Shown piece after piece: positions 7,170-14,542 of a DNA stretch of 16,317 nt; the first letter of the stretch is position 1, and each line of letters begins with the position of its first letter. Origin of the DNA: an uncultured bacterium. GTDB lineage: Bacteria > Actinomycetota > Coriobacteriia > Coriobacteriales > Coriobacteriaceae. The notes beneath the pieces are model-generated. The model saw nothing but the letters and a program-made list of their open reading frames with translations, made no database searches and was not told the origin of the DNA. The stretch is from positions 1-16,317 of the forward strand of contig CAJMMX010000055.1 in assembly GCA_905214615.1 (NCBI GenBank), read 5' to 3'. The translations under genes and the position numbers were made by a program.

Positions 7170-8165
7170 TTACTTGAGCGTAGCGTACATGACAGCCTTG
7201 ATGGTGTGCATGCGGTTCTCAGCCTCGTCGAAGACCTTGGAAGCGGGGCTCTCGAAGACCTCGTCGGTGACCTCCTGCTCGGTGATGCCGAACTGCTCGC
7301 ACTTCTCGGCGCCAATCGTGGTGTTGGTGTCGTGGAAGCTGGGCAGGCAGTGCAGGAAGATGGCACCCGGGTTGGCCATAGCCATGACCTCGGAGGTGAC
7401 ACGATACGGGGTGAGCTGAGCGATGCGCTCGGCCCAGACCTCGTCGGGCTCGCCCATGGAGACCCAAACGTCGGTGTAGATGACGTCGGCACCGGTGACG
7501 CCGTCCTTGACGTCGGTGGTCAGCTTGATGGTGCAGCCGTTGGCCTCGGCGATGGGCTTGCAGGCCTCGATGACGTCGTCAGCGGGCATGCACTCCTCTG
7601 GGCCGCAGGCCACGAAGTTCATGCCGAGCTTGGAGCAGACAACCATGAGGGAGCGAGCGACGTTGTTCTTGCAATCGCCCATGAAGACGAGAGTCTTGCC
7701 CTTGATGTCGTAGTTGAAGTTCTCCTGGACGGTCAGGATGTCGGCGAGCATCTGGGTGGGGTGCCACTCGGTGGTCAGGCCGTTCCAGACGGGCACGCCG
7801 GACTTAGCGGCGAGCTCCTCGACGTCGTCCTGGGCAAAGCCACGGAACTCGATGCCGTCATACATGCGGCCGAGAACGCGGGCGGTGTCCTCGATGGACT
7901 CCTTCTTGCCCATCTGCGACGAACCGGGATCGAGGTAGGTGACACCCATGCCCAGGTCCATGCCGCCGACCTCGAAGGCGCAGCGGGTACGAGTGGAGGT
8001 CTTCTGGAAGAGCAGAACGATGTTCTTGCCCTCGAGATAGCGGTGAGGAACGCCAGCGCGCTTCATATCCTTGAAGTTCTTGGAGAGCTTGAGCAGGTAC
8101 TCGATCTCCTCGGTGGTGAGGTCGAGGAGCTTGAGGAAGCTACGGCCGGAGAGGTTAACACCCAT
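7170..8165 (-). CDS. argF: Ornithine carbamoyltransferase (catabolic, ArcB-type)
   Basis: Cytoplasmic enzyme of 331 aa, the usual length, interconverting citrulline plus phosphate and ornithine plus carbamoyl phosphate. The carbamoyl-phosphate site STRTR is at residues 57-61 and HPTQ at 135-138; the ornithine side has DVWVSMGE (SMG at 236-238) and the catalytic Cys in HCLP (272-275). The long helix LLKLSKNFKDMKRAG and KSGVPVWNGLTTEWHPTQ are typical of catabolic and anabolic OTCs alike. Lying directly after arcA, it most likely runs in the catabolic direction, phosphorolysing the citrulline made there, so arcB would be an equally fitting name. The ATG at 8163-8165 has AAAGGAAA about 9 nt upstream. 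Biosynthetic arg genes are not adjacent, which also supports a catabolic role. Confidence 0.96.
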   Translation of the reverse strand: MGVNLSGRSFLKLLDLTTEEIEYLLKLSKNFKDMKRAGVPHRYLEGKNIVLLFQKTSTRTRCAFEVGGMDLGMGVTYLDPGSSQMGKKESIEDTARVLGRMYDGIEFRGFAQDDVEELAAKSGVPVWNGLTTEWHPTQMLADILTVQENFNYDIKGKTLVFMGDCKNNVARSLMVVCSKLGMNFVACGPEECMPADDVIEACKPIAEANGCTIKLTTDVKDGVTGADVIYTDVWVSMGEPDEVWAERIAQLTPYRVTSEVMAMANPGAIFLHCLPSFHDTNTTIGAEKCEQFGITEQEVTDEVFESPASKVFDEAENRMHTIKAVMYATLK

Positions 8166-8214
8166 GGTTCGTTTCCTTTCGAAGAAATGAATTCCTTAAT
8201 TACTTACGTAATAG

Positions 8215-8263
8215 CGCCCGTTTGACGGGCGAAACCGGTGCGGTTGTAGGGAGACCGCACCGG
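8215..8263 (-). terminator. Paired hairpins between arcA and argF (leaky terminator or processing site)
   Basis: Right after the arcA stop the minus strand forms CCGGTGCGGT/ACCGCACCGG (10-bp stem, 8235-8263) followed only by TTTC, then a second 7-bp hairpin CGCCCGT/ACGGGCG (8215-8231). The poor U tract suggests partial read-through into argF, or a stem that stabilises the arcA 3' end. Confidence 0.55.
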
Positions 8264-8275
8264 AAACTGAAAGAC

Positions 8276-9517
8276 TTAGAGGTCCTCGCGCCAGAAGGGC
8301 ATGCTCATGCAGCGCGGGCCGCCGCGGCCGCGGGAGAGCTCGGCGGAGGGCACGACGAGAAGGTCCAGGCCCTCCTTGTACAGCACGTCGTTGGTGACGG
8401 TGTTGCGGGCGTAGACGCAGATCTTGCCGGGCTCGACGCACAGGGTGTTGGAGCCGTCGTTCCACTGCTCGCGGGAGGCCGCGATCGGGTCGCCGCCGCC
8501 GCAGGGGATCAGCTTGACCTGGTCGACGCCGGTGGCGTCCTCCAGGACGTGCTCGAGGGTGTCCTCGATCAGGCGGATGTTCACGTCGCCCGGGTTCTTG
8601 CCGGCGGTCAGCTCGTAGACGCGCAGGGTGCCCATGATGGCGGGGTGGATCGTGAACTTATCGACGTCGATCTGGGTGAAGACCGTGTCGAGGTGCATGA
8701 AGGCGCGCGAGACCGGGATGTCGAAGGCCAGGATGCGCTCGACCTTGGAGTCGGAGTTCCAGAAGATGTTCTGGGCCATGACGTCGATGGCGGCCGCCTG
8801 GGTGCGCTGGGAGATGCCGACGGCGAGGGTCTTCTCGTTGATGTTCAGCACGTCGCCGCCCTCGGTGTGGAACTGGCAGTCGCGGCGGAAGTACAGGGAG
8901 ACGTCCTTGTAGTCGGGGTGGTACTTGAAGACGTACTTGCCGTACAGGGTCTCGCGGTTGCGGGTGACCGAGTACATGCGGTTGAGGTTGACGCCCTCGC
9001 CGACGACCGCGAACGGGTCGCGGGTGAAGTAGAGGTTGGGCATCGGGTCGATGATCAGATCGGACTCGGACTCGGAGTTGACCAGGGAGTCGAGGGTCGT
9101 GGACGCCGTGAGGGGCATGTCGATCTCGGCCTTGGTCATGCCGGCCATGGTCTTCTTGACGAACTCGAGGTTGTCCTCGATGGAGTCCAGCTTCTCGCGG
9201 ACGATCTGCGGCATGTGCTGGCCGCGGATGCCGGCCTCGGCGATGTACTGGTCGGTGAACTCGGCGCGGGCGCCGGGGACCTGGTCGAACACCTCGGCGA
9301 CGAGGTTCTCGAGGTAGAGCACCTCCACGCCCTGGTCCCTCAGGATCTGGGCGAAGGTGTCGTGCTCCTGCTGTGCGACCTCCAGGAACGGGACGTCGTC
9401 GAACAGGAGTCGCTCGAGCTCGTCGGGCGGCAGGTTGAGGAGCTCGTCGCCGGGACGGTGCAGGCAGACCTTCCTGAGCTTGCCGATCTCGGAAGGCACG
9501 TGCAGACCTTTCGTCAT
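8276..9517 (-). CDS. arcA: Arginine deiminase
   Basis: First enzyme of the arginine deiminase pathway: arginine plus water gives citrulline and ammonia, supporting ATP production and acid tolerance in the cytoplasm. Its 413 aa are full length. The catalytic set is intact: Asp167 in NLYFTRDPF, Glu219 and Asp222 in HTEGGD, His275 and Asp277 in MHLDTVFT, and nucleophile Cys403 in GGPRCMSMPF. The N-terminal VPSEIGKLRKVCLHRPGDEL is also typical. The ATG at 9515-9517 is preceded by AGGAGG, with unusually short spacing of about 2 nt, and further upstream by AAAGG. It heads the cluster arcA-argF-yfcC, whose promoter must lie in the AT-rich gap up to ppk1. Third positions are almost all G or C, consistent with high expression. 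Confidence 0.97.
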   Translation of the reverse strand: MTKGLHVPSEIGKLRKVCLHRPGDELLNLPPDELERLLFDDVPFLEVAQQEHDTFAQILRDQGVEVLYLENLVAEVFDQVPGARAEFTDQYIAEAGIRGQHMPQIVREKLDSIEDNLEFVKKTMAGMTKAEIDMPLTASTTLDSLVNSESESDLIIDPMPNLYFTRDPFAVVGEGVNLNRMYSVTRNRETLYGKYVFKYHPDYKDVSLYFRRDCQFHTEGGDVLNINEKTLAVGISQRTQAAAIDVMAQNIFWNSDSKVERILAFDIPVSRAFMHLDTVFTQIDVDKFTIHPAIMGTLRVYELTAGKNPGDVNIRLIEDTLEHVLEDATGVDQVKLIPCGGGDPIAASREQWNDGSNTLCVEPGKICVYARNTVTNDVLYKEGLDLLVVPSAELSRGRGGPRCMSMPFWREDL

Positions 9518-9599
9518 GGCCTCCTACCTTTCTTTCGGGCCTTACTGGCCGAATGTATCAGCGCCCCTCCATATGGGACGCTGCTTGCTGACAGCTCTA

Positions 9600-9606
9600 G
9601 TTATAT
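9600..9606 (-). promoter_or_regulatory. arcA: Possible -10 box of arcA
   Basis: GATATAAC on the minus strand contains TATAAC (5 of 6 to TATAAT). A weak TGGAAT lies 17 bp upstream as a possible -35, inside the copy of the 17-bp repeat at 9609-9625. This would give a leader of about 75 nt. The poor -35 and overlapping repeat would fit an activated promoter, but this is speculative. Confidence 0.3.
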
Positions 9607-9608
9607 CC

Positions 9609-9625
9609 AAAAATCACCCGCAATT
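9609..9625 (-). repeat. 17-bp direct repeat, copy 1 (candidate operator)
   Basis: Minus strand AATTGCGGGTGATTTTT. It matches the copy at 9743-9759 at 15 of 17 positions, in the same orientation, 134 bp closer to arcA, and overlaps the proposed arcA promoter. Confidence 0.45.
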
Positions 9626-9742
9626 CCACCTCGCCCCCGAACGGTCAACAAAGTGCGATGAACGGTATATCGCATGTGATTCCCCCATGATGTACTTCGG
9701 CGTTCTAAAGTAACTTTTCTAAGGTAAACGCTCTTTTTTCTT

Positions 9743-9759
9743 AAAAATCATTCGCAATT
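9743..9759 (-). repeat. 17-bp direct repeat, copy 2 (candidate operator)
   Basis: Minus strand AATTGCGAATGATTTTT. The AT-rich, TGAAT-like core loosely recalls an ArgR half-site, but neither copy is a good match to a known ArgR box. Confidence 0.4.
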
Positions 9760-10075
9760 ACAACTCCAATCTTACGATTAAGAATTGCATATCTAAAACG
9801 GTTTTATGTATATAAATGACGCTTGTTCGTGTTTCTGTCTGTATTCGATGATATTCAGCTACCTATCATTCTTATTCACACATACTCACCAGTTGAGTGA
9901 GGATATAGACCGTTTTTCACAACGCGACGGGCGTCAGCTCTATGGCCTGTCAGCGTAAGAAGTAGGTAAAGATACCGTTCACGCGATACGTCCGTGCCAT
10001 AGGTCGACTAAATTGAGACAATAGTGAATAGTGTTAGGCAACCGTCCCCTGCGGGGACTGAACGGACAGATGCAT

Positions 10076-12466
10076 ATGCCGAGCAAAATCGAAAAAAAGC
10101 AAGCCGCCGCAAAGCTGCGCAAACCGCCGCGCGACTTCTCGTACACGCAGAACCGAGAGCTCAGCTGGCTGCGCTTTGACAACCGTGTGCTTGACGAAGC
10201 CTTCGACGAGACCGTTCCGCTGTTCGAGCGTCTAAAGTTCGTGTCGATTTTCGAGTCTAACCTCGACGAGTTTCTCATGGTGCGCGTGGGCGGCCTATCC
10301 GATCTGGCAGAGCTCAAAAAACAGCCTGTCGACAACAAGAGCAATATGACCGCCTCCGAACAGGTCGATGCTGTCATGGCCGAAATGCCCGGGCTCCTTA
10401 CCCGATGGGAGTCCATCTTTAAGAGCATCGAGGGCAAGCTCGACGCCCTGGGCGTTCACCGCGCGCGTGTCGATTCGCTTACGCCCGAGGAGCGCACCTT
10501 TGTAACCCGCTACTTCCAGGCCTACGTGTCGCCGGTCATCTCACCGCTGGTGATTGACCCACGCCACCCCTTCCCCAACCTGCGCAACGGCGCACTCTAC
10601 CTGGCCTGCGGCCTTGACGGCGTCACCGACGAGGAGAGCCTGCTGGGCCTTATCGAGATCCCCGCCTCGATGAACCGCGTGGTCGAGATCCCCTCGCCCA
10701 CCGGCACCTACTCCTACATTCTGCTCGAGGACGTCATCCTCGCCTGCCTGGACAGCTGCTTTGGCTCCTATAAGCCGCTCGACCGCGCGCTCATCCGCGT
10801 CACCCGCAACGCCGACATCGATCCGGACGGCGAGGGCGTCGAGGAGGAAGAGGACTACCGCCAGCACATGAAGCGCATCCTCAAGAAGCGCCTGCGCCTG
10901 CAGCCGGTAGTGCTCGCGGTCTCGGGGTCGCTCGAGAAGGCGACGCTCAAGACCATCCGCAAGGCGCTCGAGCTTTCTCGCCGCTCGGTCTTTACCTGCG
11001 ATATCCCGCTCGACCTGGGCTACGTCTTTGGCATTGAGGGCAAGATTCCCGAGCACCTGCGCAACGAGCTGCTCTTTACGCCGTTTAAGCCGCAGCCCAA
11101 CCCCACCATCGATATGACCCGCTCCATCCGCGAGCAGGTGCTGCAGCACGACAAGCTGCTCTTTTACCCTTACGAGGCCATGAACCCCTTCCTGGATCTG
11201 GTGCACGAGGCCGCCTACGACCCCGAGTGCATCTCACTGCGCATCACGCTCTACCGCGTGGCCAAGCAGAGCCGTCTGTGCGAGTCGCTGATCGATGCCG
11301 CCGAGAACGGCAAAGAAGTTACGGTGCTCATGGAGCTCCGCGCCCGCTTCGACGAGCAGAACAACATCGAGTGGGCCGAGCGCCTGGAAGAGGCAGGCTG
11401 CACCGTCATCTACGGCTCCGAAGGCTTTAAGTGCCACTCCAAGATCTGCCAGCTCACCTATCGCGAGGGCATGGCGCTTACACGCCTGACGCTGTTGGGC
11501 ACCGGCAACTTTAACGAGAAGACGGCCAAACTCTACAGCGACTTTATGCTCATGACCGCCCATCCCGGCATCGGCGAGGACGCCAACTTGTTCTTCCGCA
11601 ACCTGTCGCTGGGCAACCTGCGCGGCGATTACCGCTTCCTGGGCGTGGCGCCGGTCGGCCTCAAGCCGCTCATCATGCGCGGCCTGGATCGCGAGATCCA
11701 GCGCGCCCTCGCTGGCGAGCCCGCCCGTGTGTTCTTTAAGCTCAACTCGCTCACCGACCGCGAGGTCATCGACAAGATCGCCGAGGCATCGTGCGCAGGA
11801 GTCCGCGTGGACATGATTATCCGCGGCATCTCGTGCCTCAAGCCGGGCGTTCCGGGCAAGACTGAGAACGTGCATGTCCGTTCTATCGTCGGACGCTTTT
11901 TGGAGCATGCGCGCGTTTACGCCTTTGGCGTGGACTCGGACATGATCTATCTGAGCTCGGCCGACATGATGACGCGCAACACCGAGCACCGCGTGGAGAT
12001 CGCTTTCCCCGTGCTCGACCCCACCTGCCGCGCCCTGGTGCACGAGTACATGGGCATGCAGCTGCGCGACAACGTGAAGGCCCGCAGCCTCACGAGCGAC
12101 GGCACCTGGGTCCCCGTGGAGCGTGCAGAGGGTGAGAAACCTTTCAACTCGCAGGAAGCCCTGCTGGAGCGTGCCTATCGCAACGCCGAGCCCGCCGCCG
12201 AGGCAAAGCCCGCCCCTGCTCCTGAACCGCAAGCGGCCACACCCGAGGTTCAGAAGGTCCAGGCGACCGTCATTGAGCCCGAGCCTGCACCTGCACCTCA
12301 GCCCGAGCCGCAGGTCACCAAGCCCGCACCCGAGACGAGCGCCCGTCGCGATAAGCCCGCCGGCAAGACCAAGGCCATCGAGCGCCATCGCCCCGGCCGC
12401 GTGCGCATGGGCCTGGGCCTGATTGGCCTGGGTCTTAAGACGCTCATTACCGGCAAGACGAAATAG
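10076..12466 (+). CDS. ppk1: Polyphosphate kinase 1 with extended C-terminal tail
   Basis: Makes inorganic polyphosphate from ATP, reversibly; 796 aa against about 690-740 usual for PPK1. The N-terminal domain starts at YTQNRELSWLRFDNRVLDEA (residues 23-42), with the SNLDEFLMVR segment at 61-70. The two phospholipase-D-like catalytic domains carry the autophosphorylated His454 (KCHSKIC), GTGNFNEKTAK (475-485) and the second essential His611 (RFLEHARVYAFG). The family part ends near residue 700. After it comes a Pro/Ala/Glu-rich stretch (704-760: PAPAPEP, EPAPAPQPEP), a basic patch (KTKAIERHRPGRVRMG) and a Gly/Leu-rich hydrophobic end (LGLIGLGLKTLITGKTK). The ATG at 10076 is preferred, with GGA 9 nt upstream; ATG at 10070 and GTG at 10031 are alternatives. 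It is monocistronic, ending in a strong terminator, and divergent from arcA. Confidence 0.95.
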   Translation: MPSKIEKKQAAAKLRKPPRDFSYTQNRELSWLRFDNRVLDEAFDETVPLFERLKFVSIFESNLDEFLMVRVGGLSDLAELKKQPVDNKSNMTASEQVDAVMAEMPGLLTRWESIFKSIEGKLDALGVHRARVDSLTPEERTFVTRYFQAYVSPVISPLVIDPRHPFPNLRNGALYLACGLDGVTDEESLLGLIEIPASMNRVVEIPSPTGTYSYILLEDVILACLDSCFGSYKPLDRALIRVTRNADIDPDGEGVEEEEDYRQHMKRILKKRLRLQPVVLAVSGSLEKATLKTIRKALELSRRSVFTCDIPLDLGYVFGIEGKIPEHLRNELLFTPFKPQPNPTIDMTRSIREQVLQHDKLLFYPYEAMNPFLDLVHEAAYDPECISLRITLYRVAKQSRLCESLIDAAENGKEVTVLMELRARFDEQNNIEWAERLEEAGCTVIYGSEGFKCHSKICQLTYREGMALTRLTLLGTGNFNEKTAKLYSDFMLMTAHPGIGEDANLFFRNLSLGNLRGDYRFLGVAPVGLKPLIMRGLDREIQRALAGEPARVFFKLNSLTDREVIDKIAEASCAGVRVDMIIRGISCLKPGVPGKTENVHVRSIVGRFLEHARVYAFGVDSDMIYLSSADMMTRNTEHRVEIAFPVLDPTCRALVHEYMGMQLRDNVKARSLTSDGTWVPVERAEGEKPFNSQEALLERAYRNAEPAAEAKPAPAPEPQAATPEVQKVQATVIEPEPAPAPQPEPQVTKPAPETSARRDKPAGKTKAIERHRPGRVRMGLGLIGLGLKTLITGKTK

Positions 12467-12468
12467 TC

Positions 12469-12493
12469 GTTTGTAGAAGCAGTTTGTAGAAGC
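12469..12493 (+). repeat. 13-bp tandem duplication after the ppk1 stop
   Basis: GTTTGTAGAAGC occurs twice, separated by a single A, directly after the stop codon and leading into the terminator stem. It is probably a slippage duplication. Confidence 0.7.
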
Positions 12494-12534
12494 GCCCCGC
12501 ATTTGAGGAAAGCCTCGGATGCGGGGCGCTTTTC
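12491..12534 (+). terminator. Rho-independent terminator of ppk1
   Basis: AGCGCCCCGCAT pairs perfectly with ATGCGGGGCGCT (12 bp), the stem continues through TGAGG/CCTCG to an AAAG loop, and TTTT follows. Confidence 0.9.
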
Positions 12535-12579
12535 CCTGCTACCATGGTGCGAACAACAACGCGAATGACAGGCAGGGAT

Positions 12580-13893
12580 ATGAAGCTCACTATAGAATCG
12601 ATGACCTACGGCGCCGACGGTCTGGCGCACGCCGACAACGGTAAAGCCGTCTTTGTGCAGGGCGCCGTGGCAGGCGACACCGTCGAGGCCGAGGTCGTAC
12701 AGGACGGTAAGTCGTTCATGCGCGCCCGCACCACCGAGATTCTGGAGCCAAGCCCCGATCGCATTCAGCCTCCCTGCCCCTTCGTGGGCATCTGCGGCGG
12801 CTGCTCGTGGGGCAATCTCTCGCGCGCGGCACAGCTCGCCGCCAAGGAGCAAAACCTGCGCTCCACGCTCGAGCGCATCGGCAAGTTCGCTCCTGAGCAG
12901 GTCGATGAGCTGGTGCAGCCCATCCGCCACACCAAGGACGACTGGGGCTACCGCAATAAAATCGAGCTCGAACCGACCGTCGTCAACGGTCGCGTGCGCC
13001 TTGGCATGCACGGTGTCGACCCCAGCAAAATCGTGACCGTCGATGCGTGTCCGCTGTTCGATAAGCGTTTCCCAAAGGCGCTCAAATCGGTCGTCGGCGC
13101 ACTCAACTATCTAAGCGGCAGCCATAACTTGGGGCTCGAACGCGTGGGCATTCGCGCATCGCGCCGCACCAAGGCACTCGAGGTCGCACTCTGGACGCCC
13201 ACGGGTTCCTTCCCGCGCTCGCAGGTCTCGCGCGTGCTGGCAGACGCCGCGCACCCTACGAGCGTAGTGCGCGTCATGAGCAAGGGCGAAAAGAAGGCCC
13301 GACGTGTCTCCAAAGTCGAGATGCTTGCCGGCGAGGGCTCGTGGACCGAGAATATCGCCGAAGGCCAGATGCGCTTATCTGCCCCGTCGTTTTTCCAGGT
13401 CAATACCAAGGGCGCCGAGATTTTGATTGAGCTCGTTATGGAGGCGCTCGACCCGCAGGAAGACGAGCTTGCCGTGGACCTGTACTGCGGCGCCGGCACC
13501 TTTACCCTGCCGCTCGCCCGCCGCTGCGACTTTGTCGCCGCCGTCGAGGCCTACGGCCCCGCCGTGCGCGATCTACGCCGCAACTTGGAGATCAACAAGC
13601 TCGATAACGTCGACGTCATTGGCGGAGACGCGGTGCGCGAGTTCCCCGACCAGGATGCCGACGTCTTGGTGGTCGACCCGCCGCGCGCAGGCCTCGCCCC
13701 CGAGGCGATCGACCTTATCGCCAGCACGAGTGCTCGCGATGTCGCCTACGTGAGCTGCGACCCGGCCACCCTGGCGCGCGATCTCAAACGCTTTGTCGAA
13801 GAAGGCACCTTCTCCCCCGTAAAGATCACGCCAGTCGACCTGTTCCCACAAACCTTCCACTGCGAGACCGTCGTCCACCTTAGGCGCAACTAG
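12580..13893 (+). CDS. rlmD: 23S rRNA (uracil-C5)-methyltransferase, RlmD/TrmA family
   Basis: SAM-dependent RNA m5U methyltransferase of 437 aa. A TRAM RNA-binding domain spans about residues 1-55 (LTIESMTYGADGLAH). Four cysteines expected for a 4Fe-4S cluster are present: Cys66, Cys72, Cys75 (CPFVGICGGC) and Cys157 (DACPLF). The Rossmann domain has DLYCGAGTFTL (300-310) for SAM, DPPRAG (366-371), catalytic Cys393 in VSCDPATLARDL and the base Glu429 in FHCETVVHL. These features fit RlmD/RumA-type enzymes; the exact target uridine cannot be read from sequence, and Gram-positive genomes often carry paralogues with different sites. The start at 12580 is chosen because the TRAM domain begins there and AGGCAGGG lies just upstream; ATGs at 12544 and 12565 would only add a non-conserved basic leader. 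Confidence 0.92.
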   Translation: MKLTIESMTYGADGLAHADNGKAVFVQGAVAGDTVEAEVVQDGKSFMRARTTEILEPSPDRIQPPCPFVGICGGCSWGNLSRAAQLAAKEQNLRSTLERIGKFAPEQVDELVQPIRHTKDDWGYRNKIELEPTVVNGRVRLGMHGVDPSKIVTVDACPLFDKRFPKALKSVVGALNYLSGSHNLGLERVGIRASRRTKALEVALWTPTGSFPRSQVSRVLADAAHPTSVVRVMSKGEKKARRVSKVEMLAGEGSWTENIAEGQMRLSAPSFFQVNTKGAEILIELVMEALDPQEDELAVDLYCGAGTFTLPLARRCDFVAAVEAYGPAVRDLRRNLEINKLDNVDVIGGDAVREFPDQDADVLVVDPPRAGLAPEAIDLIASTSARDVAYVSCDPATLARDLKRFVEEGTFSPVKITPVDLFPQTFHCETVVHLRRN

Positions 13894-13957
13894 TCACTTA
13901 ATCATTGCTCAGAAAAATCATTGGGAAATCGAGCGTGGCAAGCGGAGGTCTTCGGGG

Positions 13958-13963
13958 TATAAG
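13958..13963 (+). promoter_or_regulatory. Possible -10 box of the DJ-1/maf pair
   Basis: TATAAG lies 37 bp before the chosen ATG, in a 106-bp gap after rlmD that shows no terminator hairpin. A weak TGGCAA sits 16 bp upstream. Read-through from rlmD is equally possible. Confidence 0.3.
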
Positions 13964-13999
13964 ACGGCTAATTGTATGCCGCCTATGAAAGGAACCCTC

Positions 14000-14542
14000 A
14001 TGCCCAGCGTTGCCGTTCTCGCCGCCGATGGCTTTGAAACTATTGAATGCTTGACCATGGTCGATGTCATGCGTCGCGGCGGCGTGCGTGCCACGCTCGT
14101 CTCGATCATGCCCACGCGTGAGGTCGTAAGCTCGCTGCAGATTCCCGTAACTTGCGATGCACTCTTTGACGAGATCAACTTTGACGAGTATGACTGCGTC
14201 GTGCTGCCCGGCGGTCTGCCCGGTGCCACCAACCTGCGCGCCGACCAGCGCGTCTGTGACGTAGTTTGCGAGTTCGCCGCGACCAAGCATGTTGCCGCCA
14301 TCTGTGCCGCCCCGTTTATCCTGGGCGAGCTTGACCTGCTCGAGGGACGCCGCGCCACGTGCTTCCCCGGCTTTGAGAAGAGCTTCCCCGAGGGCGCCTA
14401 TACCGGCGACAAGGTCACGCACGACGGCAACATCATCACCGCTAGCGGCATGGCCCAGTCGCTCCCCTTTGCGCTCGAGCTGCTGCGTACGCTCGCCGGC
14501 GACAAGGCTGTCGAGAAGGTTGCCGAGGGCATTCAGCTATGA
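14000..14542 (+). CDS. DJ-1/PfpI family protein
   Basis: A 180-aa single-domain member of the DJ-1/PfpI superfamily (class I amidotransferase fold), close to DJ-1/ThiJ/YajL-type proteins. The nucleophile-elbow Cys102 lies in AAICAAPF, and Glu16 of DGFETIE takes the place of the conserved acid that hydrogen-bonds the cysteine in DJ-1 (Glu18 in human). The VVLPGGLPGATNL motif (67-79) forms the oxyanion side. Proposed roles in the family include glyoxalase or deglycase activity and stress chaperoning; which one applies is not decidable here. The ATG at 14000 is chosen for the AAAGGA 6 nt upstream; two earlier ATGs (13976, 13985) lack this. Its stop overlaps the maf start by ATGA, so the two are translationally coupled. 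Confidence 0.9.
   Translation: MPSVAVLAADGFETIECLTMVDVMRRGGVRATLVSIMPTREVVSSLQIPVTCDALFDEINFDEYDCVVLPGGLPGATNLRADQRVCDVVCEFAATKHVAAICAAPFILGELDLLEGRRATCFPGFEKSFPEGAYTGDKVTHDGNIITASGMAQSLPFALELLRTLAGDKAVEKVAEGIQL

Larger units (their letters stand above)
9518..10075. other. AT-rich divergent control region between arcA and ppk1
   Basis: 558 bp without a convincing gene, clearly more AT-rich than its surroundings between about 9700 and 9900. It must carry promoters for both arcA (minus) and ppk1 (plus). It contains a 17-bp motif present twice (9609-9625 and 9743-9759), an inverted TGCGAT/ATCGCA pair (9654-9674), and a small inverted repeat ACTCA/TGAGT near 9885-9900. A 50-codon plus-strand frame at 9806-9958 has no ribosome binding site. 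I could not identify a clean promoter for ppk1. Confidence 0.55.

Noticed and set aside
8222..9661. Long plus-strand open frame (479 codons) opposite arcA
   Set aside because: Composition is Gly/Val/Leu/Asp-rich low complexity, as expected for the antisense of a gene with nearly all G/C third positions, while arcA on the other strand has every catalytic residue.
9654..9674. TGCGAT/ATCGCA inverted pair upstream of arcA
   Set aside because: Only 6-bp arms with a 9-bp spacer; likely by chance at this length, so not called an operator.
9933..9954. GTCAGC repeated upstream of ppk1 as a possible Pho box
   Set aside because: The copies are 16 bp apart and short, not the 11-bp spacing or sequence of a PhoB/PhoP box.
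9806..9958. 50-codon plus-strand frame (MYINDACSC...) in the arcA-ppk1 gap
   Set aside because: No ribosome binding site, Cys/Phe/Ser-rich AT-derived composition, and nothing to suggest translation; could be a leader peptide only if conservation were shown.
11234..12502. Minus-strand open frame (422 codons) opposite ppk1
   Set aside because: It is the shadow of a full-length polyphosphate kinase and runs through the ppk1 terminator; no domain is recognisable.
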